This document shows, piece after piece, positions 1 through 13,283 of a DNA stretch of 64,000 nt. Each line of letters begins with the position of its first letter. The stretch's first letter is position 1. Below the pieces are notes generated by a model that saw only the letters and a list, made by a program, of their open reading frames with translations, was not told the DNA's origin and ran no database searches. This DNA is from Tubulanus polymorphus (Eukaryota > Nemertea > Palaeonemertea > Tubulaniformes > Tubulanidae): positions 1,967,001-2,031,000 of the forward strand of contig NC_134031.1 in assembly GCF_964204645.1 (NCBI RefSeq), read 5' to 3'. The position numbers and the translations under genes were made by a program.

Positions 1-1005
1 AGCATCGGGGCTTTTCAACAGTTCACAACCGAAATACTGAAACTGAACGACAATTGGATTAAATACCTTTCGCCCGCTTTATTTCGACACATGAACGAAA
101 CTCTGAGGTTTTTATACCTCGGCGGGAATCCTTTGACGAATATACAGAAAAGTACATTTTTCGGTTTACCGCGTCTGCGCACGCTCGACCTGTCGCGCAC
201 GAGAATTGCGTCACTTCCGGTAGACTTGTTCGCCGGCCTTGAACTGCAATTCGTGAATTTGTCGCGAAATAATTTCTCCAGTTTCGACAACGAAACTTTA
301 CAATCGCTGCGACCCGTTGAGTTGGTCGATTTACGCGGTAATCCCTGGGAGTGTACGTGTCATATTAGACCCTTACAGCGCTGGCTCATCGCCAACTCTT
401 ACGGGCAGGATTGTCCACCAGGGGGCAGCAGGTTACACCCGTTTAAATTGTTCACCGAAATGAGAAAGGAGTTTAATTGTCTCGAGTGCGGAACTTATCC
501 TTCTATCTACAGGGGTAGAAATTTACTAGACTTGTCTCCCGAGGAGACGCAACAATGTGAATTCATTGAAACGACGACCACTTCGCCCATTCCTCTTCCA
601 CCTGTCATACCGTCACGAATAACCCTTCTTGAAATTATTCTGCTTGTAATCGCCGCCATTTTGTTGCTGACAATCATTATTCTGATAATCGTCTGCTGTT
701 ATTTGAAGAACAAATCAAAACGTCACAAATACGACGTGCAACGATCATCTGCTTCCGCGGCGGCGGTCGCGTTACATACAGCCGAGCATTCCCATTGGTC
801 GCATTTTCCCGGTTCGCCCGAGGTAGCCAGCGACGCGGCGTGGGGAAATCCGGAACTGTGGTCGATCGAGGCTATAGAATGCGTAGACGCGGCCAAAATA
901 TCTAAAAACACGAACGTAAATGGTGTCGATTCAAATCATTACAATTCGGCTTATCATAACCCTTCAGCTAAACAAACGGTTGCTCGACTAGAATCTGTTC
1001 TGTGA
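1..1005 (+). CDS. Leucine-rich-repeat single-pass membrane protein, 3' part
   Basis: The frame is open from base 1 to the TGA at 1003-1005 (334 codons seen), so the gene continues off the left edge. About four LRR units of the LxxLxLxxNxL type are visible in the first ~110 residues. They are followed by an LRRCT cap with the NPWECTC signature and later cysteines. A Thr/Pro-rich stalk leads to one strongly hydrophobic segment (ITLLEIILLVIAAILLL and on) ending in CCYLKNKSKR, a typical stop-transfer. The ~95-residue cytoplasmic tail has no domain I recognise and ends in ESVL, which fits a class I PDZ ligand. The role is probably cell-surface recognition or adhesion. Many LRR families share this plan, so I give no gene name. 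No intron is seen in this portion. Confidence 0.85.
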   Translation, partial: SIGAFQQFTTEILKLNDNWIKYLSPALFRHMNETLRFLYLGGNPLTNIQKSTFFGLPRLRTLDLSRTRIASLPVDLFAGLELQFVNLSRNNFSSFDNETLQSLRPVELVDLRGNPWECTCHIRPLQRWLIANSYGQDCPPGGSRLHPFKLFTEMRKEFNCLECGTYPSIYRGRNLLDLSPEETQQCEFIETTTTSPIPLPPVIPSRITLLEIILLVIAAILLLTIIILIIVCCYLKNKSKRHKYDVQRSSASAAAVALHTAEHSHWSHFPGSPEVASDAAWGNPELWSIEAIECVDAAKISKNTNVNGVDSNHYNSAYHNPSAKQTVARLESVL

Positions 1006-3511
1006 TGGGGTTTTTTTCGCCCGAATTTCTTACGAACCGCACGATAGCCGGTACACTTTTAAATCAACAAATGGACAGAAAGGTTACAGAAAGGTTCTCG
1101 ATGTTCAATCTGTCGACTGTGAAATATTTACAACCCAAACGCTAACGCATTAATCTGTCCTCAACTCAGTTCAACAATTCAATAATACAATCGAAATTAG
1201 ATACAAAGATTTATTAGATATAACAAATGTAGAATTTTGTTCCAACTAAGACAATTTCACTAATTTCGTACTGGATATAAAAACTATCGGTTATAACGAA
1301 CATTATTATCTGGTCCTGTGAAGTTCGCTGATACGTAGTTCCACTCATGTACCGACTAAATTTTAAGATGGAGTCCACCGTAATAGAATTGTAGAATTGA
1401 AGAATTGAAGAACGAGATGTATTTTATCAGAGTAATTGTGGTCTTAAACGTATTTGTATATTTTTGTTGTTTTAAGTGAGGGTATTTATAAGCTGTTTAT
1501 GATTGAGTTGAGAAAATCGTGTAAAACATACATTTCACTTCACTGTGCCTTAAGTTTTGGGGAAATAAGAGTTTTGCTACATGTATTTAAGTCATCTAGT
1601 TCTTAGATGAACTTCTTAAGAAAAATATATGCTGCTTACCTAGAATATAATCAGTGAAATATTGTGATTTTGTTGTATGAATTTATGAATTATGTAACAT
1701 TTAACTGCATATTATTTTTAATATCGCGTATCAAAATATGTAAAAAGTCCCCGAATTCATAGAGACATAATTAATGTTCTAATAATATCTGTATATATGG
1801 TATATTTTACACTTTGGAACTGATATTCAGATGAAATAATTTTATATTAAAAACATTTACCGTAAATTGTTAGACTTTTTAATTATTCGAAGGATTGTCG
1901 TACAGTCGTTTCTAGAATTTGCGTAAATACTTCGTCGCTGGAGATTTGTTTTTCTACGGAAAACAAATAAGGAAATAAAGTAGGAAAGAATGACAATTCG
2001 TATGATATTTACGAAATATTCAACCAAAATCAGAATGACGTATATAAAGCGGAATGGCCAATGAAGGTTCGGACAGTTTGTTGACATTCTCTCCCGTGCT
2101 GCCTCCCACGAAAACACGGACGAGTCACCGAGCTTATACGCAAATTGTCCCCGGCTGCTACCGCCACCTGGCAATAAAATGACGCAGGTGACGAAATGAT
2201 GATAAACATAATTAAAAACTTTTTTGTATAATAATAGTTTTTGTTGTATTTTCCAAAGAATTCTTATTCATTTCAGTTAACCCTGGCATCATTTGTAACC
2301 AGCCCACATGATAACCAATATAGACCGAATTCACGTTCAGTGTTTCCGTCCTTAAAGTTTTCTTGTTGTTTAAACAGAAATGCTCGTTAAACTTTCAACC
2401 AAAACACCTAGACTGGTTGCCGGTCTCTTCCTTCAGTTAGATTCTGACTATTCTGACTGCGAATGCAGGTGGCGCAGAATTGGACAGGCGACCAGTCTAC
2501 CAAAACACCGTCACTGAATTCAATCGAAAATGAGAAACCACGCCTTACTAACCAAGTCACACTTACACTGTCCTGACCGGTTCAAACGACACGCTCGACT
2601 TGTTTCACTGTGAAAGAAATTTGGTTGACTTGGGAACCCGGACTTGTACTGTGTTACTCAATGTTCAAGACTTAACTTGCCACACTTCTTACTACCACCG
2701 ATCATTGGTTCATGTTTTCTCTTTTCTTTGTAAATTTCGCTGTCATTTTTGTACCGCTCATAATTTTCATTACAATCGTGACCTCGAAATATCAATAAAA
2801 TCTAAAACAACTCTCAAGACAAAAACACGACGAAAAGTAAAGGTCGACATTTCAACTCAAAACCCTATTTATACTTAAAAATTCTGTATATATATATATA
2901 TACGAAAGTTTTACTCTGCTGTTGTGGGTTTTGTGCTTCGACGTATCATTGAGCCACCGGATTACAGAAAAAAAAATAAACATACACTTATATACGCGCA
3001 ATGTCACTTTCATATAAAGGAATAAAACATTCGTATGAACGCTTTACGTAATTCTGAAAATCGGACTGAAAAAAATAACGCCATAGAATAATTCAGACTC
3101 GTATAATAAATGCATTAATTTCCCACTTGTCGTTTGTGACTTGCTCCGCGACGAGTCGTCCTCAGTTTAAATGAATGGCCCAGGGTTTACTTTTTGCAGG
3201 AATATATATATACAAGTATACTGAAACCAGAAACACTGTGTGTGTATAAACTACAGTATCGCAGGTGACGCGCGCACAATGCGTTACACTTATTATTCAA
3301 ATATATCGAATACCTTCGACAGACGGACGACCATTCGGCGAGTCTCTTGCAGGACTGTATCAATAACCGGGATATAACGTTTTTTTTTCGACGCCACAAA
3401 ATATAAATTACGATAACAGCTTCGCTAACAATAGAGTCGAACCCGGAAATAAATATATCTAGTATTATCCAGATATATAGAGCTGTATAGTGAAAAAACA
3501 AAATCGCTAAA
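1006..3511. other. 3' UTR and intergenic DNA between the LRR gene and calpain
   Basis: No convincing coding exon is seen on either strand. The first ~850 bases are probably LRR-gene 3' UTR (AT-rich, with ATTAAA-like signals near 1844). A short TIR element lies at 2409-2499 and a TA microsatellite at about 2886-2902. Reading frames here of up to ~115 codons have no domain, no splice context and AT-driven composition, so I treat them as chance. Confidence 0.6.
2409..2499. mobile_element. 91-bp TIR element (MITE) with 10-bp direct repeats
   Basis: The left end reads TAGACTGGTTGCCGGTC. The right end, reverse-complemented, reads TAGACTGGTCGCCTGTC, giving 17-bp terminal inverted repeats with two mismatches. 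The same 10-mer CCAAAACACC lies immediately outside both ends (2399-2408 and 2500-2509), as expected for a target-site duplication. Ten bases is within the usual range for Mutator-type elements, but that assignment is inference. It carries no coding capacity. A second copy of the end sequence lies near 25345. Confidence 0.7.
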
Positions 3512-6500
3512 ATGTCCCGCGAGCAAGATCGTTCGTACAAGGAGCTATTAGCAGAGTTATTGGAGAGCGGGCAGTTATTTGAGGATGCGGATTTTCCGGC
3601 GAAATCCTTCTCGATCGATCGGAAAAACCCTCCTCACGACGTACAATGGATGCGACCATGGGTAAGTATTGTCTACGATTTTGAAAGTAAAGGTTCTAAG
3701 CTTTAATGTCTGGCGTTGGCTAAAGATTGATCTGACAGGAGTTGGTGGTCCACCAATATTCGCGAGATAACACATTTTAGCTGCAGAATTGAATCCATGT
3801 ACGGCACCAAAATATCCCGTTTCTCAAACTGTTGTGACACAAGTCTATGATGTTATAATGTCGATATCTAAAGGGTTCTATTTCAGAGGGCATTTTTGCA
3901 TTATTGAAAAAAATTTAAAATTTCATTATTTAGAAAAATCTAAATATTGACATCATCAACATAATTTATATTTCAATATGATATTGTAACACATTCGGTT
4001 GAGAAGATCGATTTTTTACGTCATGTTTGTGCACGCGCATGATTTACATACGCAATATCGCGGTCAAGTAGGCCTCGATAATAGCGCGCTCTCTGCACTT
4101 TTTCAAGGGTTTTTATTTTTTCAATTTTGACGCGAAATAACCTTGATTGTTCTGTAAACTCATATCGTGCCCGGTACGTTGGATATTTCGGTCAAGAAAC
4201 AGCGACAATTACAGATTTATACACGCCGCCGCATACTCTGCCCGTATATATGATAAATATATACATGTATAATTTATTGCACTTGTTTGTAGAAATCGAT
4301 AACGGGCCGAACCAAGGTACTACGGGCTTATATAGATTATGTATTGATGGTAATAATTGTAGTTATAGTAAAATTAACACAGGTTTTATGTTATAGCATC
4401 GCGGTTCTCTTTGCGCAAAGTACGACGAGATGACCAATCCAATACTAAGATAACGGGGCTCGAAACTTCGGCGAGATTCGATAAAGATGACATGCAAATT
4501 TGTGCGTTGTTTACAAATGCTTATTAAAATCGTATTACGCATATTCACAGTTCGAACCCCAGATATACTTCCCATTACCAGGTTTATATATAACTATAGA
4601 ATTTTATATAGTTCTAGAATCGAATTAAGGTTGTTGCACCAGCTGCACTTAATGCGTTATACACATTATGTTTATATGACGCATCCATGACGTAATTTGA
4701 AATTAAAATGAAATGAAAAAAGTTTCAACGGTTAGATGATACATAATTCAAACGGAATCTTAAACAGTTAATGCTGAAACCAGTTGATCGAATATACATC
4801 GGTGATTCCCAGAACTGCGTTAAATCTGCTAGGCCTTTAAAAAATTCTATGTCACGGTTTGGCCAAAAACTATAGCATTACCGATATAAGTTGCGGCATT
4901 GCGGGCTATCAATCAACGCGACCCACAATCGCAATCAGTCGTTAGTTAATGAATTATAATACAAAACGAAATACGACATAACCTAAAACTATTCCGACCC
5001 ATCTTCATATAATTGTTCTCTACATTTCGATATTTTACGAGCGTTTGATGAGTTCTAAATGCTATATAAATCTATCATAACATATGATATTGTTTATTAC
5101 ATTCCTAGCAATCGAATTCATTGATATAAACGCACGTTATGTCAAAACGGAGCGGATTCGCAGTTAGATTTCGGCCGAACCCGTTTTATTTTTTTAGATA
5201 ATGCTTTAAAAATCTTGATTCATCGTGTAGCAAAAAGCAAACTTTTTTAATACCGGGAAAAATGGTGGTGTAGTAGCGACGTGAGCGTTCGTAACCTAAA
5301 ACGTAAACGTCCATATAGTTAAATGCCAAAATATCCAATGTAATCGGGATCTTTATCGAATAAACTCTGTGTAAAGATTTTCACAGTAGATTTTCAGGCT
5401 TTATGGAACTCTTTATATAAAAACATACATAAAACATCGACATGGTGTCTACGCGTGTTTAATGGTTCAATTAGCCGAAAACAACACAACCGTAACACAT
5501 CGTAAAAACGGCATATACACGAATGTAAAAATTCAAAAGTTTCAAGCGTGACCCAAAAATTCCGCCGAACTCGAAACAACTTATTCCACATGAATTTTAT
5601 GAGTCCGTTAATAAAAAAGTTTGTTGGAAAATAACTAAGATATTGATATGTTAGGTTGATTTTTATATAAATGGCAAATGAAATGGAAAATTTCATTTCA
5701 GGAAATCTTCGAGCAGCCGCTTTTCATCAATCATTCGGTCAGTCGTTTCGACTTGGACCAGGGGGAGCTGGGTGACTGCTGGTTCGTATCCGCCACGTCC
5801 CTGTTCGCCATGTCGCAACCGGCCATGTTTGAAAGAGTCGTACCGAAAGATCAAACGTTTGAACGTGGAAAATACGCCGGTAAATTATCCGACGAGAAAT
5901 TCTCGTCTTCCCGCGTTTTTATTATCTTAGCAGAGTTAGTGTACTATCAGAAAAAATTGAATGTAAATATAGCTGCAAAGCAGCCATAACGGGTTTTTCG
6001 CCTCATTGGATCTTTCACATTCACATCGTACAAGTGAATTAATTGTATACACGTATATCGGGGGTATATTGCAGGGGCGAATAATCATAATGGGAGTAAG
6101 GGAATAACAATTAGGTTTTCTGCCAAGTAGCAGAAAACCCTATTGATTTTTGGAATTATTTTTCTTTGTCATTTACAGGAATATTTCGGTTTAATTTCTG
6201 GCGATTCGGCAAGTGGACCGAGGTCGTCGTTGACGATCGTCTGCCAACGAAAAACGGTCGTTTGATTTATTGTCAAAACACAAACCAGCCGAACGAAATG
6301 TGGGGACCGCTCATCGAAAAGGCGTACGCCAAGTAAGACAAACCGATGAACCTTCATTCGTTCTTAAATCGTTACCTCATAAAAAACGACTTGATTACAA
6401 AACATTTAAACACCAACCTGTACTCAAAAATCCATTCGTTTTGGCATTGGATGTATTTCTTAAGTTGATTGATTATTAAATTTGACTCTCAAATGAAATT

Positions 6501-9500
6501 CAATGAAGCGAGAATAATTGGCCAGAAATCGGTACAACTATCAAAATATTGGCAGAAAATTTCAGTATCGTATATTTTAACAAATTTTTACTCAGGATAC
6601 ACGGATCCTACCAGGCCATCAATGGTGGCTTCATACAAGACGCGCTCGTCGATTTTACCGGTGGCCTATCCGAAGTGATCAACATGAAGGATAAGTCAAA
6701 ACTGCCCGAGAATATGGACTCCCTGTTGATGAAAACGTTGAGAATGAATTCGATGTTGGGCAGTTCAATTGCGGTCAGTTTGAACTATCGCCAATTCGTA
6801 TCTAAACGCCAACTTTTATTTGCGCCGAATGAATTATCCAACGTATTTTCTTATTATTGATGTAGAAAGCATCGTTAACTGTACCAGGTGAAGTTCTACT
6901 GCCTAATGGTCTGTATGCTGGACATGCTTACTCTATTACAGGCATGGCTACGGTAAGCTGTTAATAGTGAGATATTTCTGAAAGTCTTCGTAATATTTCG
7001 ATAATCTTTCATCCCTACGAAAACCGATGCGTTTAACAAAAATTTTGATTCGTAATTAAGCTTCACAGTTGGAATGGAATGGAAATACAAGCGATGAATT
7101 GATTTTTGAATGCACTTTTTGCAGGTAACGGATAATGCAGGCGAAAGGACGAGGCTGATTCGCTGTAGGAACCCGTGGGGACGCGGTGAATACAAAGGCG
7201 CCTTCTCAGACAGGTATTAGGGCATCATATACGCTCTGCGTTTCCATTCAATATCAGTTATAACTACGAGCAATTATCTGAACAGTACTCATTTCACTCA
7301 AACATCTTAATGGTGGCGTACTACCGAAACCCGCAAGTACTACTTTCTTTCCATCAGGTAGGTTTCGCGAAAACAAAGATGACAATTTTCTGTGTAGGTA
7401 TTCAAGTAAACGCGTTTTATTTATAATTGCTCGGTTATAACAAATACAAATAGATTATTTGACGCCTTGGAAAATGTAGAATATCTTCGTGAAAGCTTAG
7501 TGGTAATATAATATAGAAAGTCTTGTTCAAAGAAATCCTCAGAAGTTATATTGGGCTGAATTAGGGTTCTTGTAGCCGACCGGGGTAGGATTGAATTAGT
7601 CCAACCCCATCCTCCTGTGTAGGTTTCTAAAAACCAGACCGAATTTCATTTCGAATCGGTTGTCTTTTAGTTCTACCGCGTGGGATAGCATACCTGACGA
7701 AGAAAAAGAAAAACTTCATTTAGTCGACCGCGAAGATGGCGAATTCTGGTCAGTTCACGATCTACTACGATTTTGAGAGAATTAGTACCGTTAACTATTA
7801 AGACACTATGGTACAACATTTGTTTTTGTTAGGATGCCATTTGAAGACTGGAAAGAAAGCTTCACATCCTGCGAAATGGTTCATCTTTCTCCCGATGCTA
7901 TTATGGGAGTCATCGACGATGAGGTAATCGACGCCTGTGCCGAAAATATCATTTTATCATTTAGATATTTTGTTTATTTTGCAATTGCCTTTTTTGAACG
8001 TATTTGTCACATTTTTATGACACCAATTAAATCTTAGTGTTAGTGTACACAATATATTATCTCTACGAATCCATTTCGTCCGTGTATTAGTGTGCAATTT
8101 TTCTATTAATTAGAACAAGGTCAGATCTGTTGTCCTATATTTCGCCTATGAATATGTCCCAAATAATGCCGCTTGTAAAATTATATTGACGTGTTTTATT
8201 TTGATATTTATCTTTTTCTAGACTTTAGCGCAGGTAAAGTAAGAATGATAAAACTTGCTATCCGCTTCATAATCGAGTGGCTCTAACTCTTAAGCTCTTA
8301 ATAATGATTACTATTTGACGCTGACGTCACGGAAGTGGCCGTCTTGAATGGCTGTGGTTTTACTTCAGTCAGCCACTTGTGTTTTACGGCCAGTATGACG
8401 CGCTTTGACGTCTACGCGAATAACCTCTAACGACTTAGCTTATGATTAGTTCTAATAAAACAGAAATAACGATATACTGATGGACCTTCTAAAATGTTCA
8501 GTCATTCCTTGAACGAGTCATTGTTCTGTTCTACAGACTGTGGAGTTGGATTTGATTTTGATAAATCAACTGATTTTTGCAATATTCAATCTTAGAAATA
8601 AATCCGTAGAAGACTAATATACATCCCAACTAATCATCTATCAACTCTGTGCAACCTATTTCTAAAATCGTAACTAACACTTACAACCCTTTAACGCGTC
8701 CATTGCTATGTACGAAGATATATACATGAAACTATTGATAGAATTTGGAAAAATATATTGAAGTTTTTTTTTTTCATTTTCTGGGAACAGGATCGCGAAA
8801 CCTGGGGAAAGTCGGTCTACCATGGGCGATGGGTAAGAGGCGTTAGTGCAGGAGGCTGCGGTAACAAACCATATCAAAGTACGTAACTAGAGGGACATGA
8901 TGGCGGCAGTCCATTTTTTCTGGAAGATCGGGCCATTTGTACGGGTTATAACCGTTTAACCTTTCATTTCAAGGACTTTTGTGGATAAATCCCCAGTACG
9001 CGTTGTTAGGAGAACCTGAGGCGGCACAAGATGACGGCAAATGCACTTTCATAGTTTCTCTGATGGAGAAAAATCGCGGACAGTTTGAAGAGACGAGTAT
9101 TGGATTTCAGGTGTTTAAGGTACGAAGATACATATTATCAGAAATCGTGAAAATCGGGTTAGAAAATAGTAGGGTTTCATGTAAATCCAGCTGGCACCAC
9201 CAGATGGCATGACTAACAGTCGGTCCTCCTTCAAAATTGTTTTTAACCATCATCTCTGAAATGAATTTTCATGCAGTTTTAATCACTATGAGCCTTAAAA
9301 TAGATGTAATATTGATCGGGAGATTGCGTATGATATTGTTTCACTGATTCTTCAGTTCTTAAATTGCAATGTAGAAGAATCTGAACGCGGTAGAACGTGT
9401 ACTACTAGCGCGCCTAGTGGATCCTCACTTGCCACAAGCGGAATCCTCTGTTGCCACAGTCACACATTAGGAAGGTGTTAAGTAAGATATATTTTCTATA

Positions 9501-12500
9501 TTCTTCTGCACAGGTTCGCAACGACACGCCGAGGGTGATCAATCAAGATAATTTCAGCGATTACGTGCTGAGACGAGCGGCAATGTCGAACGCGTACACG
9601 AACTTGAGAGAAACAACGAACCGATTCGAACTCGACCCGGGACGTTATATCATCATTCCGACGACATTCGCGCCGGGAAAAGAAGCGGAATTCCTGCTGA
9701 GGATATTCACAGAAAAAGAAACACCAAAAACGAAGTAATTACAAAAAGAACTTGAATATCTCAAGAAAACACGGACAATGCCCGGTTTCGAACCTGGGCA
9801 AAATGATGACATACACGGATGGCTTTGCTCACACTAAGCCACATCACCGATATGTGAAAATAACACGCTATCATATTATCTGGCACTACTTGGTATTGAC
9901 CTTTTAGTCCGAATGTAGAAAAAGTCGTGATGGGGCCGTAACAAAGGGTTGTCTTATTGGAAAAATCGTTTTGAAGATTTATGTTAATAGATTTTGTATT
10001 GACGCTTAAATATTATTCCGTTTTAGTGAGATAGATGAAGAGACCGGGCCAACTGATGTAAGTTCATGTCGTCTGCTCATTATAGTTAAAACCTTTAATA
10101 TGTCACAGGGGTGGTGTGGACCCAAAGCCTACTTTTGAAGTTCCAATAGTTTGATCATCATTGAAATGGTAGATTGGGAGATGTATTTGCAAGGCGTTGG
10201 ATTTGAAAATTCGAGGCTGCATTAGACGCACTTTACAGCAATTTTCAAGTAGAAAACCATTTCCTTATTCTACCAATCATGCAGTAAAAAGTGAAAGTTT
10301 GAATTCATTCGGAAGAGGGCAATTTAAAACATTTGACACTTGTAGACAGCTTGGATCATCGCTTTCTAATCGCTTATTCACTTAATGTTCACAGCCTCGT
10401 GAAAAAGACGAATCAAACTTGACGGAACTGTTCCAGAAGTACGCCGGAGGAGATCACCTGATCGATGCTCGAGAATTGAAACAGGTCCTAAACGATCTTT
10501 ACGCTACAGGTAAATATTCTTCCGTCCTTGGTGCGCGCTATGCTACATTACCATAACCATCAGCACAATCATGATGATATCCATCAAACAGCATTAATTC
10601 GCATTATATAGATCATAATTTGCTTTTTATCTCATACGACATGAGTAGAGAGTAACGAACAATCTTCACAACGCAGTTCAGTTGTGTTTACCTATTTCTC
10701 TGTACATGTAGGTGGTTTATACAATCGCGTAAATTCAACATCGGGCACCACCAGGCGGCGACACGATCGTTCTACAGGGTATAATAAGTGGGGCTGTTGC
10801 CCGTCTCTGTTCTCTGTGCAGCGTCGTACTGTATATAAGGGTAAATCGCGCGTCTCCATGCTTACCTCTCTATCTCTCGTCTGTTTACCTAATGCGAAGG
10901 TGAAGGCCGTCGACTTATCTATGGGCATGGGAGTGCCAGCGTTAGGGGGACAAATAAGATTCTCGAGTGTATATTCCGACTAAGACGGTCGCCCAGAAAC
11001 TTTCTTTCCAAAGAACTGAGACTGGAGAATTGGAACAATAGACGCTTAGCGGAATGACAATGAAATTCGATGGAAATCCCCGGGCCACAATGACGATGGC
11101 GGTAGCCACTCTAAGCACCAGTATGCTTCAGGCTTTTCAGGCCACTTTCTCATTGCTATCCTTTCATCCACTAAATCGCCCTTATACGATATACATCTAT
11201 TCACGTATATTTATCTAAATGCAGTCGCCTTAATCTCCTCTGTCTATCATCGGTATGGAATGTGCGTCGTTCACGATTTCAATTCGAACTGAAGTCGTCG
11301 TTTGTCGATATTCTGTGTCCGGATTGCTAGAAGTGTTGTTCTATTTGCAGGTGGAGATGAAGAACGCCAATTCGGGGTTGAGGCGAGTCGAAGCATGCTC
11401 GCTATGATGGACGTATCCTTTTACGTATTTGTACGAAATGCATTGTTTCGAGTATATAACAGCCGGTGAGCCTGATACAACGGTATATTTCACAGCCATC
11501 AGACTTTTCTTGACTTATCCTCCAGACTGATCGTTCTGGTCAAATCGACTATGAAGAATTTGTTCAGATGATAACCGAAATAAACGTCTGGAAAGTGAGT
11601 AAAAAATTCGCGAAAAAAGAATCTACTGGTCGTTTTTGTTTGGTCCTCTATTGATTCCTAGCAGTCCGGGCTTTTTAAGGCCGGCCTTAATTAAGTCAAA
11701 ATCTGAGTCCTAGTACTATTTTCAGGGAGTTTTTGACACGTACGACCGAGAGAGCAACGGTTCAATTGATGTGTATGAGTTGGCTAAATGCTTTAAACGA
11801 ATTGGTAAAAAAGATGATTGTAGATATACAAATCTTACGTTTTGTCCTGTAATCCTTGGGTCGGTTTTATAGACTGCACGGTATTACCTTTTTACCCTGG
11901 GCTAACTCAATTCATTATCAATTGAGTTAGCCCCCGGGTTAAAGGTAATTGAACCGGGTAATTAAACCGGGCCCTTGTGATCCATTGAGAATATGTCTAC
12001 AGAATACGTGAAAACTGTCGTATATGTTTGTATATGTTTGTAAATGTTTGTAGGTTTCCCCGTTAGTCGTCGCATCTTGATCCCGATTGTAAAACGATAC
12101 GGCGGTAAGGATATGATAATGACGTTTGAAGATTTCGTTCTCGCTTCCACCAGACTTCGTTGTATGTTTGGTAAGTAATTCGAAATGGTTTATTCTAGAA
12201 TATCGTAAAATAGTGCGGTTACCAAAGGTTGCTGACTGAGCTCGAGTCGATCTCCTCCTGCACTAACAATCTTATGTTTGTAAATTATTTTCTTGGACAA
12301 TTTTAGGCGCCTTTATGAAGCATACTGTCGGAGGTATAAGAGGAAGAACACAAATCGACTTGGAAACTGTAAGTTTTCGGTCACTCATCGATTCGGGTTA
12401 CGTGTAGATCCTCCAACAGCTCACGGATGGGGCCAGTTCTGTAGACCAAACTTTCGGGTTCCTACTAGCTCACGGATGGGGCCAGTTCTGTAGACCAAAC

Positions 12501-12744
12501 TTCGGGATATCCTGATAAGAAATAATTTCGATTTTGAATTTCGTTAACCCCGTGGTTTATGATACCGTACCCCACGTATAGTATGGTCTATTTAATCGGC
12601 CCCGCAGACCTTTATAACAGTCGGCCGTACAAATTATTCCGTGACAAACTCACTTCTAACTTAACAGGTTGTGTATTGAAAGGCATTACAAACGGGATTC
12701 ATTTCGTTTATTTCCAGTGGTTGGAATCGACATTGTACTGCTGA
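3512..12744 (+). CDS. Classical calpain (Ca-dependent cysteine protease with PEF domain)
   Basis: There are 19 exons: 3512-3661, 5702-5879, 6179-6332, 6596-6777, 6888-6952, 7125-7213, 7671-7748, 7833-7923, 8791-8878, 8974-9119, 9514-9734, 10027-10057, 10395-10509, 11351-11412, 11526-11594, 11726-11804, 12054-12170, 12307-12368, 12718-12744. They sum to 2004 nt, or 667 aa. The catalytic triad is intact: C76 in GELGDCWF, H234 in AGHAYSIT, N259 in RNPWG. The spacing matches calpains. A C2-like domain III runs from about residue 330 to 480, and a short acidic linker contains [11 protein letters not shown]. The penta-EF-hand domain follows (505-667); EF2 (D550, [12 protein letters not shown]) and EF3 (D580, [12 protein letters not shown]) have canonical loops and EF1 is of the PEF type. 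The protein ends in WLESTLYC. The enzyme should make limited, Ca-triggered cytosolic cuts. The exon 4 donor (CA|GTTTGA) is the least certain junction. Confidence 0.93.
9768..9858 (-). repeat. tRNA-like sequence, probable SINE head
   Basis: On the minus strand, GTGGCTTAGTGTGAGCAAAGCC resembles a tRNA D-arm/A-box. About 45 bases later comes GGTTCGAAACC, a good Pol III B-box. It lies in calpain intron 11. The anticodon arm is not clean, so a decayed tRNA-derived SINE or tRNA pseudogene is more likely than a working tRNA. Confidence 0.4.
11883..11950. repeat. Long hairpin-forming inverted repeat in calpain intron 16
   Basis: The arm ATTACC...GGGCTAACTCAATT is followed by a ~7-base spacer and AATTGAGTTAGCCC...GGTAAT. 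This gives an almost perfect stem of about 28 bp with a few mismatches. No protein is encoded. Confidence 0.75.
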
Positions 12745-12853
12745 AGATCTCACTCGATCTCCCTAAAACACCCAGTATTACGTCACATCGAAAACACCAC
12801 AACTTTATTTTACATCTCACGATCGAGTCGCACCTCGAAAACAGCAGCAGCGA

Positions 12854-12998
12854 TTAATTGAAGAAGTCCACAATTCATATTTCATATGAGATAGTTTATT
12901 AGAACGAAACCACAACGTTTCGGCTGTTGACTAACAGCCATCATCAGGCTGTTAGTCAACAGTCATAACAAATTTGAATTGTGGGACTTCTTCAATTA
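12854..12998 (-). repeat. Foldback repeat with hammerhead-like hairpin core
   Basis: The ends form an inverted repeat (TAATTGAAGAAGTCCACAAT at the left, its complement at the right). The centre has a perfect 16-bp inverted repeat. On the minus strand this reads CTGATGA, then a stem-loop GGCTGTT-AGTC-AACAGCC, then GAAACGTTG. It lies just 3' of the calpain stop codon. It is one of a family of such hairpins in the window (22388-22525, 28829-28970, 38385-38440, 53950-54160). Confidence 0.7.
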
Positions 12999-13283
12999 TT
13001 CTACAATATACGCGGATTAGAGTGTGTTTCATTCGACGAAAGCAGCAACGATAGTTCTTGGAATTCCTTGATGTACATAATCTTGTGCGGTGATACCTTC
13101 AGTCATAATAGCTTTTTTTCATCAAATCTACGTGTTGTTAGTGTCTAGATTTTTATGATATATAAAATATTTGCTAAATAGTTTGATTGATTTTTGATTC
13201 AGGTTTGGTTTTAGTGTTTGGTTGCTCTCCGAGGACCCAGTTACAAATGGTTGTCAGAAGTGCTTGTCTTTAACCGACTGCCT

